Shown here one piece after another: positions 14,643 to 21,444 of a DNA stretch of 22,192 nt. The stretch spans positions 1 to 22,192 of the IMG/VR virus record IMGVR_UViG_3300024999_000436; one strand, given 5' to 3'. Source of the DNA: a virus. The number at the start of each line of letters is the position of its first letter. The first letter of the stretch is position 1. The notes under the pieces were generated by a model that was not told where the DNA came from, searched no databases, and saw nothing but the letters and a program-made list of their open reading frames with translations. A program made the position numbers and the translations under genes.

Positions 14643-16475
14643 TTAACTATACGAAAATACAAAATCAAAATCACTATCATTTTCTTTCATTAAATCTTGT
14701 TCTAACAAATCAATAAAATACAATCCATATAGCATAGACATTAGAATATCTTTCATCCCATTTTTTTCATCTATTTCTATACCACCAGATTTCATTCTTA
14801 TAACTTGTGTATTTACAGCTTCACTTATTAATATAGATGTAAGACAAAAAGGCATAATTAATCTAGTTGCCTTATCATTATCTTGCCTGTTTTCGCTATT
14901 TACAAGAGAACTATATTTATATCTTTTATCTAATTCGTCAATAATTTCATCTTCAGATAATAATAATTTTATTTTTCTTTTTTCAAAGTTTAATTTAGCT
15001 CTCCCGACCATATTTGCATGAACTGTTGATGCGCTTGCTCCTGATACTTTAATAGTAAATAGTAAAGGTTCAGCACTATCATCAATTACACGTTCTTCTA
15101 ATTTTTCATTTGCATTTCTTGTTTTCCATGCTGGATACTTTTTGTTTCTTAACAAATCTTCTGTTTTCTTAGTGCATAAATCATAAAACGTTTGACCCAT
15201 GCCACCGCAGTCAAGAGCAGCAAAATCACATTCTAAGTCATAAAATAATTGTTTAAATCTTAAAATCTGAGGCTCTACATTCATTCCACTCATTGTTTCA
15301 ATATATGCAATTTCCTTAATATATTCATCACCATTTAAAGTTAACCTAAATACAGTAAATGCAGAATTATCATTGGCACGAGATGACATTAAAGCGACAT
15401 CAAAACTAATTAATCTAAGCTCATCTTTTTCCTTTTTTTGATAAAAAGGATATTTTCTTATATCTCCTCTATATTCCATATATTCATCATCACTTATTGG
15501 AATAAGTGGTACATGAATTTTTCTACATCTATTTAGATCCTCAAATCTAAACATAGAACTTTCATTATCTCCAGTAGGAATAACTTCCATTTCCTGTCTA
15601 AAAGCTTCAATACTAGTAGTGCTTTCTTTAATCATTTTTTCAATTGTTTTCTTATTAATTACACCAGAAGATAACCCGAATTGGTACGGTAAACTAAATA
15701 CACAATAATCTTCACTGTCTTCTCTAATAAAATTTAAATATTGCTCAAACTCTGTATATAAACTACTTGTTTTTGAGCCAATACTTGATAATTCTATAAA
15801 ATGATTTGTTTCTAGTTCTTTTAAATGTTTATATTCTGCATATTTTAGATAAGGAGGTTGTCTAGTTGCAGTTAAAAATGGGATGAATACTTTGTCTATA
15901 ATATCTTTATCAACAATTTCCCGTTCATCAACTACCAAAATTTGACATCTTTCGCCACGAGCGTTATCACTTGCTACAACCGTAGCTACTTCGCTTCCTC
16001 CATGAAATAGAATTCTAGCTTCATCTTTTGCCAAACTAATATCTTTTATTTCTCTTTCTACCATAGGACAGTTTCTTTGAATTTCTTTTACTTTTGCTAA
16101 TAATAATGCTGCCTGTTTTTTGTTGGCAGCAGCGACACGAGTAATTGTCCCAGGGTATAGACAAGATTTTGCAATGCAATATACCATTGTCAAATATGTC
16201 TTGCCGATTCCTCTGCTGGCTAGAAAAATTGTGTTTCCTGTATGCCACATCATCCATAAAATAAATTGTTGCCACCAATGTAAATTTATTCCCAAATACT
16301 CCACACAAAAACGATGGGGGTTTTCTCTATAATATGTAATATAATATTCAAAATTATCCCAGAAATCTTCTGTTTTATTGTCTTTTCTACTACTTTTACT
16401 TTTTCTTAAAAATACATTGCTACTATTTTTATACTTATCTTCATCTAATTGAAATCCCTTTACGTAAGAAGCCAT
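14643..16475 (-). CDS. terL: Terminase large subunit (TerL)
   Basis: A 610-residue packaging motor. ATG 16475 follows AGAAGG at 8 nt. The ATPase domain shows the adenine-binding 'HWWQQFILWMM' (66-76), Walker A ASRGIGKT (86-93), Walker B ILVVDE (179-184) and the 'GSKTSSLYTEFEQYL' coupling region near 233. The RNase H-fold nuclease shows D359 in 'LISFDVALM', D422 in 'AALDCGGMG' and D576 in 'NGMKDILMSMLYG'. All key residues are present, so it should be active: ATP-driven translocation and cleavage of concatemeric DNA at the portal. It begins one base after the stop of the putative small terminase. Residues 151-200 and 549-583 have clear look-alikes in the 19071-20189 protein. Confidence 0.95.
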   Translation of the reverse strand: MASYVKGFQLDEDKYKNSSNVFLRKSKSSRKDNKTEDFWDNFEYYITYYRENPHRFCVEYLGINLHWWQQFILWMMWHTGNTIFLASRGIGKTYLTMVYCIAKSCLYPGTITRVAAANKKQAALLLAKVKEIQRNCPMVEREIKDISLAKDEARILFHGGSEVATVVASDNARGERCQILVVDEREIVDKDIIDKVFIPFLTATRQPPYLKYAEYKHLKELETNHFIELSSIGSKTSSLYTEFEQYLNFIREDSEDYCVFSLPYQFGLSSGVINKKTIEKMIKESTTSIEAFRQEMEVIPTGDNESSMFRFEDLNRCRKIHVPLIPISDDEYMEYRGDIRKYPFYQKKEKDELRLISFDVALMSSRANDNSAFTVFRLTLNGDEYIKEIAYIETMSGMNVEPQILRFKQLFYDLECDFAALDCGGMGQTFYDLCTKKTEDLLRNKKYPAWKTRNANEKLEERVIDDSAEPLLFTIKVSGASASTVHANMVGRAKLNFEKRKIKLLLSEDEIIDELDKRYKYSSLVNSENRQDNDKATRLIMPFCLTSILISEAVNTQVIRMKSGGIEIDEKNGMKDILMSMLYGLYFIDLLEQDLMKENDSDFDFVFSYS

Positions 16476-16476
16476 A

Positions 16477-17457
16477 TTATAGACCTTCTTTTCCAGATAA
16501 ATTAGTCAAATCCATAGTAGAGTCTTTAAAATATTCATCAAATACCTGCGTATCTTCATCTTGCTTTCCGGCAGTTCTTTTTATAGCTCCAGTCATTGAT
16601 TTCCACATGCTTTTAAAATTATCTGGATCTGCAAATTCTGGGTTTGTTTTTACAAATGGTTTTGTTTGTTCTACTTTTTTAATAAATTCACTAATTGTTT
16701 GGAATTCTGCCTGTTCAGAGGCCGTTTCTTGTCTTGGAGACAATTTACTACTTTTCATCATATCTTGAATACTTTTTAATCTTTTAGAAACATCTTCACC
16801 TGTTTGTCTTTCTTTATAAACAAATAATTCCTCAAAACATAATTGTTGAACTAATAATTCCATAGCTTTACCTTGTATATCATAATTGTCATACCATTCA
16901 TTATATTTTTGCTCTAAATAACTTAAATCGTCAACAGGTAATGTATTACCCCATTTATTTCTTAAATATTCTATTTCTACACTTTCAAATTCATCTGAAT
17001 TAAGTAACTTTTCATTTATAGCGTTAACTTGTTCAATGATGTCATCACTATCTTTAAACCTAAAATCTATTAATCCATTTGATGCTTTTGCTGTTGAACC
17101 TAACTTGCTTTTATATAGTCCAAATGTTTTATCTGTAGTCTTACCTTTTGCTAATATAGATTCAATTTGCGTTTGCAAAGATTTAAAAGCAAGTTTATTA
17201 AAACAAACATCAACATCTCTGCAAGTCAAATATATTGAATTTTCAATATTATTATTCACAGAAAAATAACCATCATATATACTGTGGCAACATGTTTTGC
17301 AAATGCTCATGAAGCCATTAGAATCTAGCATAGGGTTTGTAGCCTCATAAAAATTTGAATTATTCATTGTTTTTTGACATTTTCTGCAATATATGTCTTC
17401 ATTATTTCTTATTATCTTTTCTTTTTGTAATGTTGAAGGTTTTTTAGGTCTTGGCAT
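16477..17457 (-). CDS. Putative terminase small subunit with N-terminal zinc finger
   Basis: A 326-residue protein. I choose ATG 17457, 8 nt after AAGGAG; the ATG at 17463 is only 2 nt from that site. The N-terminus (PRPKKP) is basic, then comes a four-Cys zinc finger: C24xxC27 and C53xxC56 ('CRKCQKTMNNSNFYEATNP', 'MSICKTCCHSIYDGY'). The middle has 'YLRNKWGNTLPVDDLSYLEQ' and a helix-rich 'LVQQLCFEELFVYKERQTGE' to 'LKSIQDMMKSSKLSPRQ' segment, which I associate with terminase small subunits in phages of Gram-positive hosts. It abuts TerL. The role would be to recognise the packaging site and load TerL; the unusual Zn finger is a likely DNA contact. Assigned by position and partial motif likeness. 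Confidence 0.65.
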   Translation of the reverse strand: MPRPKKPSTLQKEKIIRNNEDIYCRKCQKTMNNSNFYEATNPMLDSNGFMSICKTCCHSIYDGYFSVNNNIENSIYLTCRDVDVCFNKLAFKSLQTQIESILAKGKTTDKTFGLYKSKLGSTAKASNGLIDFRFKDSDDIIEQVNAINEKLLNSDEFESVEIEYLRNKWGNTLPVDDLSYLEQKYNEWYDNYDIQGKAMELLVQQLCFEELFVYKERQTGEDVSKRLKSIQDMMKSSKLSPRQETASEQAEFQTISEFIKKVEQTKPFVKTNPEFADPDNFKSMWKSMTGAIKRTAGKQDEDTQVFDEYFKDSTMDLTNLSGKEGL

Positions 17458-17495
17458 AATCATTTCTCCTTTATTTATTGTCTATTTCTGTATAT

Positions 17496-17524
17496 ACAAA
17501 AGAGTATTTTAAACAAATACTCTT
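17496..17524 (-). terminator. Terminator after the HNH endonuclease gene
   Basis: A perfect 10-bp stem (AAGAGTATTT 17500-17509, AAATACTCTT 17515-17524) with a 5-nt loop. Read on the minus strand it is followed by TTGTATATAC after the CTCTTTT end of the arm. The U-tract is short, so termination may be incomplete. Confidence 0.55.
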
Positions 17525-17594
17525 ATAATTTACAGAACATTAACTTATTTTTATAATGTCGGTAAATTCTCCTAGTTTATATCTTAATTCAAAT

Positions 17595-18869
17595 TCATAA
17601 AATATTCTTATATTTATATTTATCTTCTAATAAATCATCAAATTCAAAATTCTTATATTTATTACTAAACTCCTCGAATTGTTCTGTGGTATTATCTCCT
17701 TTAGAATTAATATTATGATAAAGCATATGTAATTCAGGTATCAGTGGAATTCCAAGACCGTATTCATAGTGCTTTTTAATAAGTAAGCATTCAATAGACT
17801 TCATTTCATCTTGAGAATATTCATTAATTATATTATGTATTGGCAGATTCAACTCTTGTAATGTTTCATCTAAAATATTTTTGTAACTATACTTATGATG
17901 AACAATCAATTTTTTAGATTTAATTCCAGTTAAACCACAAGAAAAATTATAATTTGCTAATGAGTCGAGTTTCCAAATATTAATTTTGTCCCTTAAATAA
18001 TTATGTAAAGGAGATATTCCACCTTTCCAAAAATAGTGATTTTCACCTGTGACTTTTTCATATACACACTTTTTACAAGTTTCTGCACGTTTTATATTAG
18101 AATAGTTGGTTTCTTGCCATCCTGAATCTTTATGTTTGTTACATTTATATTTCAATGGCGATATATTACTTGTGTAAATATTTCCAGTATGATATTCATA
18201 ATCTCTTTCATTAAAAATATTCTTAACTACATCAATATTTACTCTTTTATTTATTCCCTGTTTTTCTCTACCACATGGAGTGCATCCTTGATTACTAAAA
18301 TTACTTGCACTTATTGTTTGTACTCCTTGTTTTATATGTTTAGGACATATATATTGATAAAATGTTGAATCGTTTTTGTATATTGTACCAACATATACAT
18401 ACCCTCTATTCTCAACAATGTTTCTATGTGTATCTTCTCTCAATTTTCTGTTATTGGTAATATTACAATATTTACAACTTTTTTCATCTCTTCTAAAATT
18501 ATTATATGAAACATATTGAACTCCCATATCTTTATGATTTTTACATATGTATGGCAAATTTGTTTTAGAATTTTTATATTCTTCCAGTTTAAATTGAGGA
18601 ATTAATTCTTTATCTAAGAATTCGTTATATACAATTAAACCATCTTTTCTTGTTTTGTCTGCTCCTGTTCTAAATCCACAATCATTGCAAAACAATTTTC
18701 CCTTGGTTAATATTCTATGAAAGTTAGCATTGAATGGATTCCCACATTTGCATGTTAAATCTAAATCATGATGAGTGTTAATATAATCTTCTTTCTTGGT
18801 TTCTAATTTACAACCTTTGTCATTTTCTTCTTCAATATAGTGTTTGATGTCTTCAAATTTTCTTGTCAT
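17595..18869 (-). CDS. Free-standing HNH-type homing endonuclease with Zn-binding repeats
   Basis: A 424-residue protein starting at ATG 18869 after AGAAGGAATT. Residues 1-64 ('FEDIKHYIEEENDKGCKLET', C40xC42, C61xxC64) are the same module found three times in the 7977-9260 endonuclease. Three further modules of another kind follow, each with CxxH, a 'NFxxxxxxCxxC' end and about 65 residues (C109/H112-C132/C135; C175/H178-C196/C199; C243/H246-C265/C268). The nuclease at about 275-400 has 'GENHYFWKGG', C311-GLTG, H324-H325 in 'LIVHHKYSYKNI', and H381/H385 in 'ELHMLYHN', which is an HNH-like pattern. It lies between the TerL-like gene and the terminase genes, with hairpins on both sides. Confidence 0.8.
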   Translation of the reverse strand: MTRKFEDIKHYIEEENDKGCKLETKKEDYINTHHDLDLTCKCGNPFNANFHRILTKGKLFCNDCGFRTGADKTRKDGLIVYNEFLDKELIPQFKLEEYKNSKTNLPYICKNHKDMGVQYVSYNNFRRDEKSCKYCNITNNRKLREDTHRNIVENRGYVYVGTIYKNDSTFYQYICPKHIKQGVQTISASNFSNQGCTPCGREKQGINKRVNIDVVKNIFNERDYEYHTGNIYTSNISPLKYKCNKHKDSGWQETNYSNIKRAETCKKCVYEKVTGENHYFWKGGISPLHNYLRDKINIWKLDSLANYNFSCGLTGIKSKKLIVHHKYSYKNILDETLQELNLPIHNIINEYSQDEMKSIECLLIKKHYEYGLGIPLIPELHMLYHNINSKGDNTTEQFEEFSNKYKNFEFDDLLEDKYKYKNIL

Positions 18870-19051
18870 CTGTCTAATTCCTTCTTTCCGTACATTTTAT
18901 TTCTCCGTACTAACCACCTAAAAAATAAATAGAAGAGAGGGTACGGAGATGGGCTAATTACTTCCCAAAAACCTCTCTTCAAGTCCACAAACAATATTTT
19001 TGCAAGACACAAAGACACTCCAAAACAAATTGAAGTGCCTATAATCCACAA
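18866..19051 (-). CDS. Doubtful small membrane-like protein
   Basis: A 61-residue frame whose TGA overlaps the endonuclease ATG (ATGA). It contains two hydrophobic stretches ('IIGTSICFGVSLCLAKILF' and 'YPLFYLFFRWLV') and a basic tail. Against it: the start would be TTG without a visible ribosome binding site, and the frame runs straight through a terminator-like hairpin (18920-18980), which would explain the repeated S/P/L/F codons. It may be chance coding. Confidence 0.25.
   Translation of the reverse strand: MWIIGTSICFGVSLCLAKILFVDLKRGFWEVISPSPYPLFYLFFRWLVRRNKMYGKKELDR
18920..18980 (-). terminator. Terminator after the TerL-like gene
   Basis: Outer arms GAAGAGAGG (18932-18940) and CCTCTCTTC (18972-18980) form a 9-bp stem with an inner TGGG/CCCA pair in the loop. 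Read on the minus strand it is followed by TATTTATTTTTTAGG. A competing stem, CTCCGTAC (18903-18910) with GTACGGAG (18941-18948), interleaves with it. Confidence 0.65.
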
Positions 19052-19070
19052 AACATTATAAATTTCTTAT

Positions 19071-20189
19071 TTACATCTCAATAGTCTCAATATTATAATT
19101 ATCTTTTAAACCCATGTTATCTTTATCTCTTTCAAACAAAACAGATGCAGGAAGAATTACACTATAAAAAATATCTTTTTCCAAATCATTATCCACTACA
19201 GCATAATGATACCTCTGTCCACGACCATTTTGACTACCGTAAACAAATCTGATAGAACTTCCATTATGAAATACAATATCCAATCCGTCTTTTGTAATAC
19301 TTAATTTCTTCATATCCTTAGAAAACAATTTCCTAAAATCTTCTTCTTCAGCAATATTCTGAAATTGCTTTATTTTATGTTTACCATTATGATAAAACAA
19401 AACCTTAATACCATCATTCTCAATACACTTGAATAAATATTTATAAAAAGTTCCATGAATTACTTCATATTGAGCGATTCTTTTAGTAACATCATACTTT
19501 TCTTTAAAACTAATATCTGAATTATCTTGTTCGACCGCCACATGACTCATAGAATAAGAATAAAATGCCAATAAACAATTAACTCTAGATTTTCCGATAG
19601 TTTCATCTGTACGAGATAATTGTAATTTTCCACTTGAATTAGTTTTAATTTCAATATTACTTATCTCATCAATTAGTTTGTCAGTTTCCTTGTGATATTC
19701 CATAATATTTGACAATCCTAAAAATGGTTTTACATAAGATGTTTTAGCCAATTCTGGTGATTGTAAAAACCTTAAATTACCATAATGCAAATCATTTTGT
19801 ATCTCATTAATGTTTGTGAATTGACTGATTTCTCTTCCGTCTAATGCTCTAATATCAACATTGTTAGGATTAATATTGTTATTAAATTTTTCAATAAATC
19901 CTAATCCCATGCCTAGTTTATCTGCTAAAATAATTTGTATATTAAATTCACAACACAACCAGTATGCCTCATCAACAAGTTCTGAAAAAGTTTTATTTTC
20001 AAAAGTTCTAATTACTAAAATATCTTTTCTAATTCCTTGATCGCTAATTGCCATCATAGTCGTTGAATCTTTGCTAACATCTACAACTAAATAATTACAT
20101 TTACGATTATTAGACATAGTAAGCACTCTGTTCTTATTTAATAATTCTTTGCTAAAAATAAAAGGAATTTCTCTTAAATCAATACTCAT
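19071..20189 (-). CDS. Rearranged TerL-like protein: nuclease-like domain followed by degenerate ATPase-like domain
   Basis: A 372-residue protein starting at ATG 20189 after AGGAGAAAT. Residues 33-212 follow the RNase H-like nuclease of TerL: D37 in 'NYLVVDVSKDS', D90 in 'IILADKLGMGLGF' (TerL: AALDCGGMGQTF) and 'LIDEISNIEIKTNSSGK' (TerL: LISEAVNTQVIRMKSGG). The third acid (TerL GMKDIL) is Ser201 here (GKSRVN). Residues 300-345 follow the TerL Walker B region: DIVFHNGSS (TerL: RILFHGGSE), SQNGRGQR (SDNARGER), YAVVDND (ILVVDER), then KDI. No Walker A is present. The domain order is the reverse of TerL. The gene lies upstream of the terminase genes, separated by the HNH gene. It could be a packaging accessory, a nuclease or a relic; activity is doubtful. 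Confidence 0.7.
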   Translation of the reverse strand: MSIDLREIPFIFSKELLNKNRVLTMSNNRKCNYLVVDVSKDSTTMMAISDQGIRKDILVIRTFENKTFSELVDEAYWLCCEFNIQIILADKLGMGLGFIEKFNNNINPNNVDIRALDGREISQFTNINEIQNDLHYGNLRFLQSPELAKTSYVKPFLGLSNIMEYHKETDKLIDEISNIEIKTNSSGKLQLSRTDETIGKSRVNCLLAFYSYSMSHVAVEQDNSDISFKEKYDVTKRIAQYEVIHGTFYKYLFKCIENDGIKVLFYHNGKHKIKQFQNIAEEEDFRKLFSKDMKKLSITKDGLDIVFHNGSSIRFVYGSQNGRGQRYHYAVVDNDLEKDIFYSVILPASVLFERDKDNMGLKDNYNIETIEM

Positions 20190-20275
20190 ATATTTCTCCT
20201 TCTCTCATGGTAGGACATGACCCAAAATATTAGTGGTAAGACACTACCTTATTTGCATAACTTATTTTGTTACAC

Positions 20276-20304
20276 AAAAATACTCCCAACAAAAGCTAGG
20301 AGCA
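20276..20304 (-). terminator. Terminator after the Cys-rich protein gene
   Basis: Stem TACTCC (20281-20286) with GGAGCA (20299-20304), six pairs with one G-T, followed on the minus strand by TTTTTGTG. A second small hairpin (TAGTG 20231-20235, CACTA 20242-20246, then ATATTTT) lies 35 nt further on in the same 163-nt gap. Confidence 0.5.
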
Positions 20305-20352
20305 CTATCTATAGCAAATTAAAACTTAGATTTTAAGCTATTTATTATAAAA

Positions 20353-20763
20353 TTAATCCTCCAAAAATTCCTTCATATCCTCTTTAGCTTCCGCATATCC
20401 CTCTTCATATCCCTCATAATTTGCCTTATCATAAATATCTCCAAGCAGTTCATATACCTGTTTTGGACACAATTCATTCTCAAATAAGAATTTTACAGAT
20501 TCAGATAGACAAACTACTCTCCTAAAATCTAAGCAATCTTCACACATGCAGTCTTCTCCGTGTTCTTGATTATCTTCATCTTCATTATCATCTTGACAAT
20601 CATCACAAGTGCAAGCAATTACACCTTCCTCATTGTCATTAACTTCTTTATCTAACTCCATAGCATATGTTTCTACGTCTACTTCCTGTCCATCAATAGT
20701 TAGAATTTGAATCCATCTTTGTTCAACTTTATCCCATCCTGATTCTGCATTAAATACACGCAT
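20353..20763 (-). CDS. Acidic Cys-rich protein, probably metal-binding
   Basis: A 136-residue protein starting at ATG 20763 after TAGGAAAC. It has a strand-like N-terminus (RWIQILTIDGQEVDVETYAM), then two matching clusters, C51-T-C53-D-D-C56 and C72-M-C74-E-D-C77, in a very acidic setting (DDNEDEDNQEHGED), with C85 following. The two CxCx2C units are 21 residues apart, fit for one zinc or an Fe-S site. The C-terminus is an amphipathic, acidic helix (EGYEEGYAEAKEDMKEFLED). I do not recognise the family. It lies between the ClpP-like protease and the TerL-like gene, with a terminator after it. Confidence 0.65.
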   Translation of the reverse strand: MRVFNAESGWDKVEQRWIQILTIDGQEVDVETYAMELDKEVNDNEEGVIACTCDDCQDDNEDEDNQEHGEDCMCEDCLDFRRVVCLSESVKFLFENELCPKQVYELLGDIYDKANYEGYEEGYAEAKEDMKEFLED

Positions 20764-20824
20764 TTTTGTTTCCTACCTTTATTATTTTATTTTAAATTCT
20801 ATTGTTTATGTTTAATGTTAATAA

Positions 20825-21409
20825 TTAAATTATTTCATCAATAAATCCATAAGTGTCTCTAGCAACTTCTGCTAAACAATAAGTTTCATTCCTTCTAATT
20901 TTCTTTAAATCTTCTGGAGTTATTTTTGTTCTTCTAATAATTAAATCATCAAAAATCTTTCCAACATCATCTTTATAAAAAGTAATTATGTCCTCTGCCT
21001 CTGCAAAGTTTGTATTTCCTAAAGAAATTGAACCTTTATGTAAAAGGAAAATTGAATTAAAATTAGCAATTCTATGTTTACAAGCAATAGCAATATATAA
21101 ACCTGCACTAGCAGCAACAGATAATACTCTTGCATGAATAGGGATTCTAGACTTTTCAATAATTTCTACAAGGAACGCACAAACGTCAGCAGAACCACCA
21201 TATGAAGAAATCCAAATCGTAATGGGTTTTAATTTTTCAAGTGGTATATCAATCTCAAGTTCATTAGTTAAAAGAATAGGTGTTGCAATCATATCTAAAA
21301 CATTTTCGTCTATCTCCGAGTTTAGATACAATATTCTTTTGTCTTCCCATAATTTCTTGTAAATTTCTTCATAAATTGAACCTGTTTTAAATCCATTTAA
21401 TAAATTCAT
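20825..21409 (-). CDS. ClpP-like serine protease
   Basis: A 194-residue protein. I choose ATG 21409 because TGAGGAA stands 9 nt before it; the ATG at 21424 has no good site. It has the ClpP/crotonase fold: 'ITIWISSYGGSADVCAFLVE' (oxyanion GG), the nucleophile Ser in 'VLSVAASAGLYIAIACKHR' (S101), the His in 'FNSIFLLHKGS' (H124), and a C-terminal 'YCLAEVARDTYGFIDEI' that matches the end of ClpP. Where ClpP has its catalytic Asp ('ERDRF') there is 'RRNETY', so the third residue seems replaced by Asn, Glu or Thr. Phage ClpP-like proteins often act as prohead proteases, but a separate protease-scaffold exists here, and this gene is far upstream. Its substrate is unknown. Confidence 0.85.
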   Translation of the reverse strand: MNLLNGFKTGSIYEEIYKKLWEDKRILYLNSEIDENVLDMIATPILLTNELEIDIPLEKLKPITIWISSYGGSADVCAFLVEIIEKSRIPIHARVLSVAASAGLYIAIACKHRIANFNSIFLLHKGSISLGNTNFAEAEDIITFYKDDVGKIFDDLIIRRTKITPEDLKKIRRNETYCLAEVARDTYGFIDEII

Positions 21410-21444
21410 AAAGTTATTCCTCATTTTTCTTATATTTTATTTTA

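Noticed and set aside
16036-16332. Open frames on both strands inside the terminase gene
   Set aside because: They overlap the conserved Walker A to Walker B region of TerL in other frames and have no ribosome binding site.
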